NCBI GenBank assembly: GCA_050084985.1
Contig: JBITNC010000001.1
Span: 157,604,001 to 157,668,000, forward strand
Length of the DNA: 64,000 nucleotides
Direction: 5' to 3'
From: Nageia nagi
Taxonomy: Eukaryota; Pinophyta
Made by a program: the position numbers and the translations under genes. Numbering within the stretch: the stretch's first letter is position 1; each line of letters begins with the position of its first letter. The notes below the pieces were generated by a model. The model saw only the letters and a program-made list of their open reading frames with translations. It was not told the DNA's origin and ran no database searches. Shown one piece after another: positions 49,346 to 60,094 of the stretch.

Positions 49346-50585
49346 TTTTCAACAATAGTTGTTGAGCCTTAATTCTTTTTACCAACTATGCAGGGATTTG
49401 ATTTTTTTTTTTGTCTTGGTCAAAATTAAACATTTAAGGGCTTTTACCTAAGTCTTTTTTAAGTAAACCAAGGACATTTTTACTTAATATGCATACTTCA
49501 AAGCCCAATTATAGCATCCAAGTTTTTTAGGGATAACACATTACTTAAAAAAAAGGGAGGAACCATACTTAAACGAAATTTTTAGCATCCAAGTTTTCGA
49601 ACTTTAAGTAAAAAAGGGGGAATGTGTATAATTTTTTTACTTAAATCTTTATCTAGATGGATCTTGCATGCTAAATTTAAAATGCATGCTTCTTAACCTT
49701 GTTAGGAATAAAGCATGCTTAGTACTTAAAATTTTAAGTTAAATAATGCATGATGCATGTTTATTACTTAATTTTAAGTCATGGAATAATGCATGTTTAA
49801 GTTATGGATTAATGCTAAGTAGGACTTAGCCTTTGTAAAATTCATTATTTTTGAACTTGAGCAAAAATATGAAAAATGTAAAAGTCCTTTAGGGGTTAGT
49901 ACAAAACCCATTGGACTCTTAAGGTTTCAAGTTTCGTGTGGATGAAGTATTTTTACTTTACTTTATATTTTTGCACAATTGCTTTATACTTGCAATACAC
50001 AAAATATTGAAAGTAACCTTTAAAATGAACACATCCGCACGTATTCTTCCACAACATGACTTGTTTGGGGAGCCACGAGGTGAGGACAGGGCAGACTGGA
50101 GCCCTTTTAGTCTGAAGACCCAAGTGGTGGTAAGTTCATCTTAATTTCCCCTAAGACCTCTGTTGGATTGGACATAACTCTATTAGGTGGACAGGCATGT
50201 GTGTAGTGATACCACATGTTCGTACATCCATTCAGGGATTATCTTGATAACCTAGGAGGAAAATTGAAAACCTTAACAAGATAATTAAAATGGTCGGTCC
50301 AAGATACGTCGGATCCTTGGAAAATAGTTAGTACTTCTCCTTGTGAGAGTATATTACTAACCAAGGTGAACTGGTTGAGGACTGGTAGTACTTGGGCTCC
50401 ACCTTATGGGCATCCAGGTGAAGGCCTAATTTTATACAAGAAAACAACCTCAACTTTATCCTTCTACGGATCATGGTTTATAAGTTTGCACATGTGGGAC
50501 ATGTTTACTTATTAGATGTTTTATATGTATAGATGGAAAATTGTAAAAATTTGCATTCTTATTGCATATTTACTTTTTTGTAGCA
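49346..50585 (+). other. Copia leader, 3' part
   Basis: Untranslated leader up to the gag ATG. It contains two short lysine-poor, CATG/TTAA-rich repeats near 49680-49810 (variants of TTAAGTTA and AATGCATG). No coding family recognised. Confidence 0.5.
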
Positions 50586-51490
50586 ATGGTTGAAACCTTC
50601 ATACCCAAGCATATACTCGACGGTTCCAACTTTGGAATATGGGAACCTCGTATGAAAGCTGAGTTACAAGCAAAGAAGCTGTGGCAGACAGTTAATGAAG
50701 ACTTGGTCGCTCCTACCAATGAGAAGGCTCTTGAAGTATACAAGAGTTAGCAACTTCAATGATTTATCGTGCAGTTTCAGATGATGTCCTTCTCATGATC
50801 TCTTCTTCAACATCAGCAAAGGAAGCTTGGGATAGGCTAAAGAAAATTTACCTTGGGTCAAAATTTTCAAGGAGGTTCACCATTTTACAAAAGTTGTTGC
50901 AATATCGTCAAGGTGAAGATGAAAGTGCCTCTATCTACTTGAACAAAATCATTGACCTCAGGACACAACTGATTGGTTGTGGGTGCAATTGGATCAATGA
51001 TGAGTTCATGGTCTTCATCATTCTTCAAAGCCTTCTACAAAGTTCAGTAACTTTGTCACGGTTATGGAAACAAGGCTCGATGATGAAGAAGATGTCATCT
51101 CTCTTGATAACCTTTCTAGACTCCTTCTGAAACATGAGGAAACTTTGAATAAGAAAATGTTGAACCTTTCTCCAAAGGACAATAGCATTGCTCTAGGAGC
51201 AACCAAAACTCCTTTCAAGAAAAAGTTCAAACCTTATAAATTCAAAGATAACAAGTCCTCATCTACCTTCAGGAAGTATGAGAAAAAGGGCAACAATAAT
51301 GGCAACTTCAGGCAAAGGAATGACAAAGCTGGATCAAGTAATCCAACACCTCAGAAAAAGTTTGATGGAAATTGTAACTTTTGTGGCATGTTTGGGCACA
51401 AAGAGTATGATTGTTGTAAAAAGAAATTTGCTCAAAAAGGTAAGGGAAATGCAAATGTGAGAAATTTCAATAATAGAAAGAAGAACAAGC
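50586..51490 (+). pseudogene. Copia gag, frameshifted twice
   Basis: The ATG at 50586 begins MVETFIPKHILDGSNFGIW, the usual copia Gag opening (L-G-x-NF-x-x-W). The frame is lost near 50748, where a stop follows EVYKS, and resumes one frame over with ELATSMIYRAV. A second shift lies at about 51041 in a short T run. The third frame runs on into the zinc knuckle CNFCGMFGHKEYDC (51373-51414), a complete CX2CX4HX4C. Gag packages the RNA; this copy cannot be read through without correction. Confidence 0.9.
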
Positions 51491-54400
51491 ATACTGCTAC
51501 TGTTGCCTACTATTCAATGACTCAAACTATTTCAAATGATTGGATTGTTGATTCAGGATACACTAATCACATGTGTTATGAAAAGGATAAGTTTGAAAAC
51601 TTTCATAAGTACAAAAAGGATGCAGTTGTGATAGGTGATAATACAGTCCTTGATGTTCAAGGAATAGGGAGTGTGAAAATTCATGGAAAGACTCTTGATA
51701 ATGTCTTTTACGTGCCCAAACTAAGGATGAATCTTATCTCCGTAATTCAGATTACAAGGAAAGGATACTCATTTGAGTTTACCTCACACTCCTGGTGTGT
51801 TAAGAAAGGACTTGCCACCTTCATGAAAGGATCAGTAAAGGATGACCTTTATATTGTGGATCAAGTTCCTTCAAAGATTTGTCTTGCTACAAATGTTTGT
51901 TCAAAGGGTAATCTTTGGCATCAACGATTAGGGCACCTTAACCACAAGAGTATTCAAGCTATGAAAACTCAAGAACTTGTGGAAGGTTTACCTAATATTT
52001 CACCCACAATTGGTCTCTATGAAAGGTGCATTCTAGGAAAGATGAATAGGCAAAAGTTTGAAAAAGATAAGGCAACTCAGGCTACTCGTCCTCTTCAGCT
52101 TGTGCATTCAGATTTGATGGGTTCGTTTCAGACTAAGTCTCTAGGGGGAGCTTCTTATGTTCTGAACTTCATTGATGACTTCAGTAGGATGACATTTAGT
52201 TATCTACTTGAGCACAAGGATCAAACTTTTGACAAATTTAAAGACTTCAAGGCTCTTGTTGAAAATCAAACTGATTTTAAGATCAAGATGCTGAGATCTA
52301 ATAATGGGGGTGAGTATAATAGCAATGAGTTTAACGACTATTGTGTTAAACATGGGATTAAGTGGTAATTTATAATCCCTTACACCCCTCAGCAAAATGG
52401 AGTTGCTAAAAGGAAGAATCGAACCATTATGGAAATGGTAAGGTGCATGTTGGGTAACCTTCCTAGTTTCTTATGAGGTGAAGCTATTCACACTACTATT
52501 CACACCCTAAATAGGTGTCCTACTAAAGCAGTTGAAGGTAAAACTCTGTATGAAGCATGGACAGAAAGAAACCTAACCTCTCACACTTTAGGGTCTTCGG
52601 TTGTGATGCATTTGCCTTCATTACCTCAGAGAAAAGAAAGAAGCTAGATAAAAGATCAGAAAAATGCATCTTTGTGGGGTATGATAATCAGCATAGAGGT
52701 TACAGGCTCTACTCCTCATCCCATAACATTGTCTTTGTTTCTAGGGATGTCAAGTTCAATGAACTTCCTAAGGATACGACCTCTCATGCTGAGGTATCTG
52801 ATACAGATGATTCTTCGCCTGCACCTAACTAGTTGGATGATCATGTAGGGAAGTCACCATAAGAGCAAAATTCTCCAGCTTAGAGAATTACAAGGAGTAT
52901 GACCTTGAATAACTCTTTATTTTCCAAAATTGATAATACGAATGAGCCATCAACCTTCAAAGATGCTTCCAAGCAAGAGTGTTGGATGGAAGCTATGAAA
53001 GTTGAGTATGAGGTGCTCATGAAAAATGAAACTTGGGATTTGGTTCCTTATCCCAATGAGAAAAATGTGATTGGAAATAAATGGATATACAAGGTCAAGT
53101 ACAATTCTGATGGAAAAATTGAAAAATACAAAGAAAGGTTAGTGGCCAAAGGATTCGCTCAGAAATATGGTATTGATTATGAGGAAACCTTTGCTCCTAT
53201 GGCCAAGATGCCTACTGTCAAGATAATCCTTGCTCTTTCTGTAGCTCAAGGATGGAAAGCTTTTCAACTTGATGTCAAGAGTGCATTTCTCAATGGTGAC
53301 TTGGATGTAGAAATCTACATGAATCAACCAGAAGGATTTATTCCAGAAGGAAAAGAGTCTTTAGTGTGCAAGCTTAAGAAGTCTTTGTATGGACTTAAGC
53401 AAGCACCTAGAGCATGGTACAAGAAAATTTTAGGATTCTTTGTAGCTATTGGTTTTTCCAAGTGCTTCTTTGACTCAGATATCTATGTACTCAATCAAGG
53501 AAAAGATGTGGTCTTAATTCTCCTTTATGTGGATGATCTTCTCATAACTGGCAATAATATTGAAATCATCCAAGAGTGCATATCCAAACTAAAGGCAACA
53601 TTTGAAATGACTGATCTAGGTCTCTTGCATTACTATCTTGGGATGCAAGTATACCAACACAAAGATTGTACTTATCTTAGTCAATCTAAGTATATATCAG
53701 ACATCTTGCAAAAGTTTGGAATGGAGGAGTGTAGATATGCTACAATACCTATTTCTCCTGGAATCGTTGTATCACTGAGCTCAGATTCTTAATTGGCTAA
53801 TGCTACAGCTTATAGGCAATTGATTGGTAGTCTTCTGTATCTGACTATCTCTTGACCTGATATTGCCTTTGCAGTGAATCTGATGGCACGATTCATGCAA
53901 AAACCACATGTTGAACATCTCAATGCTGTTAAGCAAATCTTGAGGTATGTGGCAGGGACAAAGGATCTTGCTCTTAAGTATTCCAAAGTGCCCTCGATTA
54001 TTCTCTCAGGGTTCTCAGATTCTAATTATGGGGGAGATAGAGATGACATAAAGTCAACCTCTGCATATCTGTTCAGCATTGGTTCAGGTGCTATTTCTTA
54101 GGCTTCCAAGAAGCAACCTATTGTGACTCTTTCTACCATCAAAGCTGAATATCGAGCCATGTCTGTTGCCACCCAAGATGTTATTTGGCTGAGGCATCTT
54201 CTGAACAAAATTGGGTATAAGCAAAATGGCCCATCTCTTATTTCTTCAGATAATCAATCGGCTATCTCTTTGGCTAAGAATCCTGTGTTCCATCAGAGAA
54301 CCAAACATGTGGAAATCTAAGCCCATTTTATCAGGGAGAAGGTTCTAGATGACATCATACACTTGAAGTATTGTCCATCTACTGAAAACTCCACTGATTT

Positions 54401-54491
54401 ATTCACCAAGCCCCTTCCTGAAGCTCAGTTCAGCAAGCTTAGGGATTCTCTCGGGTTGGTGAAGTTGCCCTCAAGGGGGAGTGAAGTTTAA
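51491..54491 (+). pseudogene. Copia pol (protease, integrase, RT, RNase H), multiply broken
   Basis: Protease: WIVDSGY (about 51541-51561). Integrase: HHCC-type zinc finger from LWHQRLGHLNH (about 51915), where the first of the two cysteines reads as Y (52018-52020); first aspartate in HSDLMG (52111-52113); second catalytic aspartate replaced by N in RSNNGGEY (52300-52302). Stops at 52366 and 52474, frameshift near 52556. From there one frame holds to the end with stops at 52830, 52860, 52881, 53790, 53853, 54099 and 54318. Reverse transcriptase has an intact YVDD (53526-53537). RNase H follows, with FSDSNYGGDRDD and KHVEI. The natural stop is TAA at 54489. Confidence 0.95.
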
Positions 54492-54544
54492 ACTTTTGTT
54501 AGTGATGACAACTTCACCTCTAAGTGGCCTTTTTTTTATTGTAC

Positions 54545-54930
54545 ATTCTATACCTCCGTGGTAAGTTTGCTCTACGTGACAAACTTGTTGTACAATTATT
54601 GTTATAGAGTGTTGATTATTTTATACCTCCATGGTAAGTTTGCTCTACGTGACAAACTTGTTGTACATTTTATACCTCCGTGGTAAGTTTGCTCTGCGTG
54701 ACAAACTTGTTGTACATTTTTATACCTTCATGGTAAGTTTGCTCTGCATGACAAACTTGTACATTTTATACCTCCATGGTAAGTTTGCTCTGCGTGAGAA
54801 ACTTATTGTACAATTTTTGAGTATATAATTAATATACCTCCGTGGTAAGTTCGCTCTGTGTGTCGAACTTGTTGTACAGTCTATACCTCCGTGGTGAGTT
54901 TGCTCTACGTGAGAAACTTATTGTACAATT
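54545..54930 (+). repeat. Seven hairpin-forming repeats after pol
   Basis: Units starting TACCTCCGTGGTAAG (or close) at 54551, 54623, 54673, 54723, 54769, 54835 and 54884, spaced 46-72 bp. Each has AAGTTTG, ten bases, then CAAACTT, a 7-bp stem. In the unit at 54835 the stem is AAGTTCG/CGAACTT, so both sides changed together. Confidence 0.85.
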
Positions 54931-55400
54931 TTTATGCTCTATTAATAATCAACACATGTCTATATACAACAGGTGACTATGAGTGATGGCTTGGCATCTC
55001 CGTGATGACTTATAGTGCACCATTGATCAGTTATTTATAAGATGGCATTATTTGATTCTCTTATTTGAATATATGATGCATCTAACTAATTTTGTTCATG
55101 AGTTGCTTGTAGCATGTAGGATCTTCTTCAGAAATGTAGGTTACTCACCTTGTGTAAGCAAGCTCATGGAGACTCACATGTCAGCTTAAAGTTGATCAAC
55201 TACTATGTATAGTGAAACCAGTTGTGGTTAATGATTGTATTGTAAACCATTTTTGTCAAATGGTAATGTAGTGAGTCTCAAACTAGTTATCAAAAAGATT
55301 CTCAAATATGTAAATGTTCTCATCTCCACTTGTATCTCTATGGAGGAGAACTCTCTCTTACTCTCTCTCTTCTCTCTTCTACGCTCTATCCCAATATTGC
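54931..55400 (+). other. Copia 3' untranslated spacer
   Basis: Non-coding and homologous to 60560-60990 on the minus strand, in the other copia: both share the CTCATCTCCACTTGTATCTC segment and the TCACATGTCA block. A CT-rich run lies at 55349-55382. Confidence 0.7.
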
Positions 55401-55412
55401 ATTAAGGGGGAG
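55401..55412 (+). other. Polypurine tract
   Basis: ATTAAGGGGGAG immediately before the 3' LTR. Confidence 0.9.
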
Positions 55413-55871
55413 TGTTAGAATTTGTAATGAAATATTGTGAATATCTAAACTCCTTGTAAATTCAATTAATCACTTAAAGGATATGTAGATACCTTAAGGG
55501 ATTAATTGAATTCTTTATTATGTAGACTTTGACTTTACCATGTGGTTAGTTGGTAGGTTAAAGTTAGGTGATACATTTATTGTAACCCTAACCTAACCCT
55601 TGGGTTAAAGGGAGGTTAGGGAGGTGCTCTCAAGCTATAAATAGAGGGCCTCTCCTCTTGTAACATAACTAAGTTTTTGGAGTAAGATTACTCTACTAGT
55701 TGTGTAGGAGAGGAAGAGAATAGTTGTAAGAGGGGCATACTTGAGAATTGAGATACTAGTTGTGGATGTACTCCCAAGGAGGGAGGAACCACATTATATT
55801 TGTGTTATCTTGTGTATGATTGAGTTTCCTAGTCTTGGAACTTGAGGATTAGTTTAGGTCTAAATCCTTCA
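55413..55871 (+). repeat. 3' LTR of the copia element
   Basis: 459 bp, one mismatch to the 5' LTR (A at 55840). Followed by the GATAT target duplication. Confidence 0.97.
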
Positions 55872-57400
55872 GATATTTATGCAAAATATGGAAGAATACA
55901 TAAGGCCTGAGAATTGTATAACAAGATGTATGATACAAAAATAGTTTCATGGAATGCAATGATCTTGAGCATTTGCATAAACTAGGCTTTCTGGAAAGAC
56001 TTTAGAGACTATTAAGCAAATGTAATTATCAAATGTGAAACCAAAATATGTAACCTTTACCAACATTCTTCCAACATGTGCCACCATGGGAGATTTAGAA
56101 GAAGGTATGGACATCCATCGAAGAGTAGTTAAAAATGGTTTTGCATCAAATGTTGTGATTGTGAAATTATTGATAGGCATGTATGCATAATGTGGAAGAA
56201 TACATAAGGCATGATAATTGTTTGACAAGATGCAAAAATAGTTTCATGGAATGAAATGATCATAGGATATGCACAAAATTGGTTATCAAAAAAGGCTCTA
56301 GATACTTTTAAGCAGATGCAATTGCTATATGTAAAGCCAAACTTTGTAATCTTTGCCAGTATTCTTCCAGCATATGCCACCATGGGAGCTTTAGTATAAG
56401 GTATGGAAATCCATCAAAGAGTAGTTGAAAATGGTTTTGCATTGAATGTTATGGTTGTGAAAGCCCTAATAGGCATGTATGCAAAATATGGAAGAATACA
56501 TAGGGCCTAAGAATTATTTAACAAGATGCACGATGTGGACATAACTTCATGGAATGCAATGAATTGGGTGTGTGGATGTGTGTACTTGGTGCTTGTAAAT
56601 CGAATACATACCAATTCCAAATCATTGATAAAAAAATATATTCTTTCTAGTACATATTCTAAATATATCAAAAACCTTCTTCTTATGTGCATATTCATAA
56701 TTTGAATCAAACTCTTGCTAGAAGGTATTTGATCTATCTTTATATGTACTGGAAAGTTAATGCCATGTACTATCTCACCTTGTCTCCTCTCATATTACCT
56801 CTACAAAATGCTTGTATTCTCTTTTGTCCCCTTCTCCCAAAAAAATATGAAAGAATACATAAGGCTCGAGAATGGTTTAACAAGATGCATGATGTAGAAA
56901 TAGTCTCATGGAATACAATGATCTTAAGGATACACACAAACTAGGCTTTTTGAAAAAGGCTCTAAATACTTTTTAGAATATGCAATTATCATATGTAAAA
57001 CCAAAATTTGTAACCTTTTCCAACATTCTTCAATAATGTGCCACCATGGGAGCTCTAGAAGAAGGTATGGACATCTGTTAAAGAGTAGTTGAAAATGGTT
57101 ATGCATTGAATGTTGTGTTTTTGAAAGCCCTAATTATAAGCTTGTATGGAAAATGTGTAAGCATACATAAGGCCCAATAATTGTTTAACAAAATGCATGA
57201 TGCAAACATAACTTCATGGAATGTAATGAATCAGGTATATGTATGTGGATAATTCATACACAATTATGCACATACATATACTTAATTCATTACATTCCAT
57301 GAAGTTATGTTTGCATCATGCATCTTGTTAAACAATCATACACAATTATGCACATACATATGCTATCTTGAGGGAGCTTTGAACTTCACTACCAAAATAC
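55872..57400 (+). pseudogene. Right PPR block: tandem decayed PLS repeats
   Basis: Five copies of a segment reading near IGMYAKYGRIHRA-ELFNKMHDVDI-SWNAM start at about 55876, 56176, 56476, 56846 and 57133. The spacing of 287-370 bp is close to one P-L-S triplet (about 102 codons). Between them are VKPNFVxFASILPAxATMGA and RVVENGFALNVxVVKALIGM segments, typical of PLS-class PPR proteins. Stops and shifts occur in every copy; many stops are TAA or TAG where the family has Q or W. It is a captured or duplicated gene piece, not a gene. Confidence 0.8.
57181..57335. repeat. 67-bp near-perfect inverted repeat (hairpin)
   Basis: The left arm is 57181-57247, the right arm 57269-57335, with a 21-bp loop; three mismatches in 67. 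The arms are PPR-derived sequence (AACAAGATGCATGATGCAAA). A direct copy of ACAATTATGCACATACATAT straddles the loop and recurs just past the right arm. Confidence 0.85.
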
Positions 57401-58135
57401 CCATAAACCCTTAATTGAGTATGTGGATGTGTGTACTTAATGCTAGTAAATTGAATGTTATGATTCGTGTAGGCTATCTTGAGGAAAATTTAAACTTCAA
57501 TACCAAAATACCCATAAACCATGAATTGGATGTGTGGAAGTGTCTACTTTATGCTTGTAAATCAAATATGGTGGTTCGTGTAAGTTATCTTGAGGAAGCT
57601 TTGAACTTCACTATCAAGAAAGCCATAAACCTTGAATTTGATGTGGGGAAGTGTTTACTTAGTGCTTGTCAATCAAATGTTTTGGTTTATGTAGACTATC
57701 TTGAGGAAGATTTGAACTTCACCATCAAAATACCCATAAACCCTAAATTGGATGTGTGTAAGTGTCTACTTGGTGCTTGTAAATTGAATGTTATGGTTTG
57801 TGTAGGATATGTTTTGGGAAGCTTTGAACTTCATTGCCAAAATACACATAAACCCCAAATTAGGTGTATGGGAGTGTCTACTTGGTGCTTGTAAATTGAA
57901 TGTTGTGGTACATGCAAGCTATCTTGAGGAAGCTTTGAACTTCACTGTCAAAATACCTATAAACCCTAAATTGGGTATATGGAAGTACTTGGTGCTTGTA
58001 AATTGAATGTTGTAGTTCATGCAAGCTATCTTGAGGAATATTTTAACTTCATTTCCAAAATACCCATAAACCTTGAATTAGGTGTCTACATGTGGCTACT
58101 TGGTGCTTGTAAATAGAGTGTTATGGTTATGAGTT
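57376..58135 (+). repeat. 111-bp (37-codon) tandem repeat derived from a PPR gene
   Basis: Unit starts, marked by TGCTTGTAAAT-like bases, lie at 57441, 57552, 57663, 57774, 57886, 57993 and 58104. Spacing is 111, 111, 111, 112, 107 and 111. The plus-strand frame encodes repeats like YLEEALNFTIKIPINPKLD then VWKCLLGACKLNV. This corresponds to the E-motif region that follows the last PPR in plant proteins. The first four units keep an open frame (57415-57894, 159 codons); the indels in later units break it. No ATG context or flanking signals suggest translation. Confidence 0.88.
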
Positions 58136-58640
58136 TACTGATACACAAGACCCATTTTTTTTAACAATATGCATAATGCAAACATAGTCTTATACTCTAT
58201 AATGATTTCATGATATAATAAAATGGGGTTTTTGAAAATTAAAGGCCCATAGACACATGAAAAATGTGAAATAATAACATAAAACTTGAATTTTGATTGA
58301 AAAGATGCATGATGCAAACAAAGTTTAAGAGTCTACAATGATAATGTGATACATAAAATGGGTTTTCTAAAAATTAAAGGCCCATAAACACATGAAATAT
58401 ATGGAATACTAACACAAGACCTCGAATTTATTTGACAAGATGCATGATAAAAACATAGTTTCATGGTCTGTGGAAGATTTATGGGGTTTCTAAAAGAAAG
58501 AAGAAAAATACAAAGCATAAAAATTCAAAAGAATACAATCTCACAGACTAAGAATACTATGTCATGGACTAAAAATACTTGATACTACCTTGTATTTCCA
58601 CATACCACCTCATCTCACATCATCTCCAAACCCAACTTAA
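58136..58640. pseudogene. Further short PPR-like remnants
   Basis: Three recurrences of AAGATGCATGATGCAAACAT-like bases (near 58165, 58300, 58437) with GGGTTTTCTAAAAATTAAAGGCCCATA between them. Too short and damaged to assign a frame. Confidence 0.45.
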
Positions 58641-58665
58641 AAACTTGAAATGATGATAAACATTC

Positions 58666-58822
58666 TCCAACCCCCTCATCTCAAAATAAACTAGAAATGA
58701 TGAGAGCTCCAACCCCTTAGCTCAAAAAAATCAAAATCATGAGAGCCCCAACCCCTCAGCTCAAAAAATTGGAAATGGAGAGCTCTAACACCTCAACTCA
58801 AAAAACTCAAAATGACAAGAGC
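58666..58822. repeat. Tandem repeat, unit 37-42 bp
   Basis: Four units beginning TCCAACCCC or close at 58666, 58708, 58747 and 58784, each containing CAGCTCAAAAAA and ending GAGAGC. Confidence 0.75.
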
Positions 58823-58904
58823 ATTCCAAGTGCCCTCATGCATGCCTTCTTTATTTTTTTAAATTTTCACTAAGGGACATATTTTCACCACCTCATTAAT
58901 TTTT

Positions 58905-59029
58905 TGAGGGGCGGTTATAAATCACCCCCCTAAAAACTGTTGCTTAAAACAAAAATTAGGGTAGTTAAAAGTTATTGCTCATAAACTACCTCAAATTACC
59001 CACCCCCAACACCCTTTTTTGGTCTAGTA
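58905..59029 (-). repeat. CACTA right end: subterminal motifs and terminal inverted repeat
   Basis: GGCGGTTATAAATCACC, GTTGCTTAAAAC and GGGTAGTTAAAAGTTATTGC are relatives of the left subterminal motif. The terminal 30 bp (59000-59029) end TTTTTTGGTCTAGTA, the inverse of the left end with one change in the outermost base. Confidence 0.7.
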
Positions 59030-59032
59030 TGA

Positions 59033-60089
59033 TTGACCTCTTTTTCTTTAGGTTTTTTTATGAATGCCTTTATTGAAATATGGAGTTCAAATAAAAATCT
59101 TTCAAATTTGTAAAAAATATATAATTGGGATAGATTGATTACTTATCCTAAATGATCATATGGATATGATAATTCTTGATAGTAATCAATAACCCACCTC
59201 TTTGTTAGTATTGATAAAACATGTGGTAGATAAACAAGAAATATGAATAAAACATGATGATCTTGCAATGATACTTTTAGATTATAATAATATTTCAAAG
59301 ATAAATTTATAACATGATAATTATAGCAATGATAATTTTAGAGGAAGATAAATATAAAATTGATAGTTGTGAAAATGATTCAAAAAGGTAATTACAAAAT
59401 TTATAATAGAGAAATTTAATTATAGATATATTTTATGTAAAAAAGTAACCTCAAAAATGAAAAATAGTATTTTTTAATTATGAATTTAGAAGATAAAATA
59501 TGATAATATCATAAATCATATTTTAGAAAACTATATGTAGAAAAATTATATAAATTTTAAATATGTAATTGAACAATTTGCTATTTTTAGGAAATACAAA
59601 AAAATGAATATTGGTATAAAACATTGGTGTTTTAGGATGCTCATCTTAGAGCATTGATATTCTAGAATTGATTATCCTAGGGCACTCACATTTTAAGATT
59701 GGATTCCCTAGAGTATAGACACCTTAAAATTACATAAAATCATATCATGAACATATTTAAGCATAATTACAACATTAAAAAAAAAATAGTCAAAAATTCA
59801 AAGCAATCAACTATCTAATTGACTAACTGATTGGGTAATTAGCCCATCAGTTTAGCTAATATCAAAATAAAGCACACATAAAAATATTAAACAATCAACC
59901 TTTCAATCCTAAGGGTTTGATATTCATCTTAATGATAAAAATAATAACATTATAAAAAGTCACTTATGCCCTTCATTTATGCTTCTAACATTTCATTTTG
60001 AGCTTTTTGATTCTGAGATTATACATATTGGGCATCCATATTCGAGCAATTGAGTACTTCAATCATTTGTTAATGTTTTGGAAGAAATA
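59033..60089. other. Unassigned AT-rich DNA
   Basis: No gene or element end recognised between the CACTA and the right-hand copia. Confidence 0.4.
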
Positions 60090-60094
60090 TTTGA

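Larger units (their letters stand above)
47424..55871 (+). mobile_element. Ty1/copia LTR retrotransposon, recent insertion, coding region dead
   Basis: 8448 bp, target duplication GATAT at 47419-47423 and 55872-55876. It has two 459-bp LTRs, a primer site for initiator methionine tRNA, a 2.7-kb leader, gag and pol in copia order (protease, integrase, reverse transcriptase, RNase H), a hairpin-repeat spacer and a polypurine tract. The LTRs differ at one position, so insertion is recent by the usual LTR argument. Gag-pol has at least three frameshifts and nine stops and lost key integrase residues. It therefore could not have supplied its own enzymes. Confidence 0.95.
42154..59029 (-). mobile_element. 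Giant CACTA (En/Spm) DNA transposon carrying PPR fragments
   Basis: The left end is CACTAGACCAAAATGAG. The right end, read inward on the minus strand, is TACTAGACCAAAAAAGG. 24 of the first 30 bases agree, including TTGGGGGTGG. The direct flanks are TGA (42151-42153) and TGA (59030-59032), the 3-bp duplication typical of CACTA elements. Subterminal repeats with a GGTAGTTTTAAACCATTGCC-like core fill both ends. The minus strand at 46.1-47.2 kb holds a broken Transposase_24-like gene, a type found in plant CACTA elements. Cargo is rearranged PPR sequence. The total of 16.9 kb falls to about 8.4 kb once the nested copia is removed. Orientation follows the transposase gene. No TNPD-type transposase is seen, so it is non-autonomous. 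Confidence 0.75.

Noticed and set aside
52899-53792. An independent reverse-transcriptase gene
   Set aside because: It is the stop-free middle of the copia pol in the same frame as flanking segments, not a separate gene.
57415-57894. A functional 159-residue repeat protein
   Set aside because: The frame arises from a 37-codon minisatellite and is broken in the later units; no promoter or start context supports expression.
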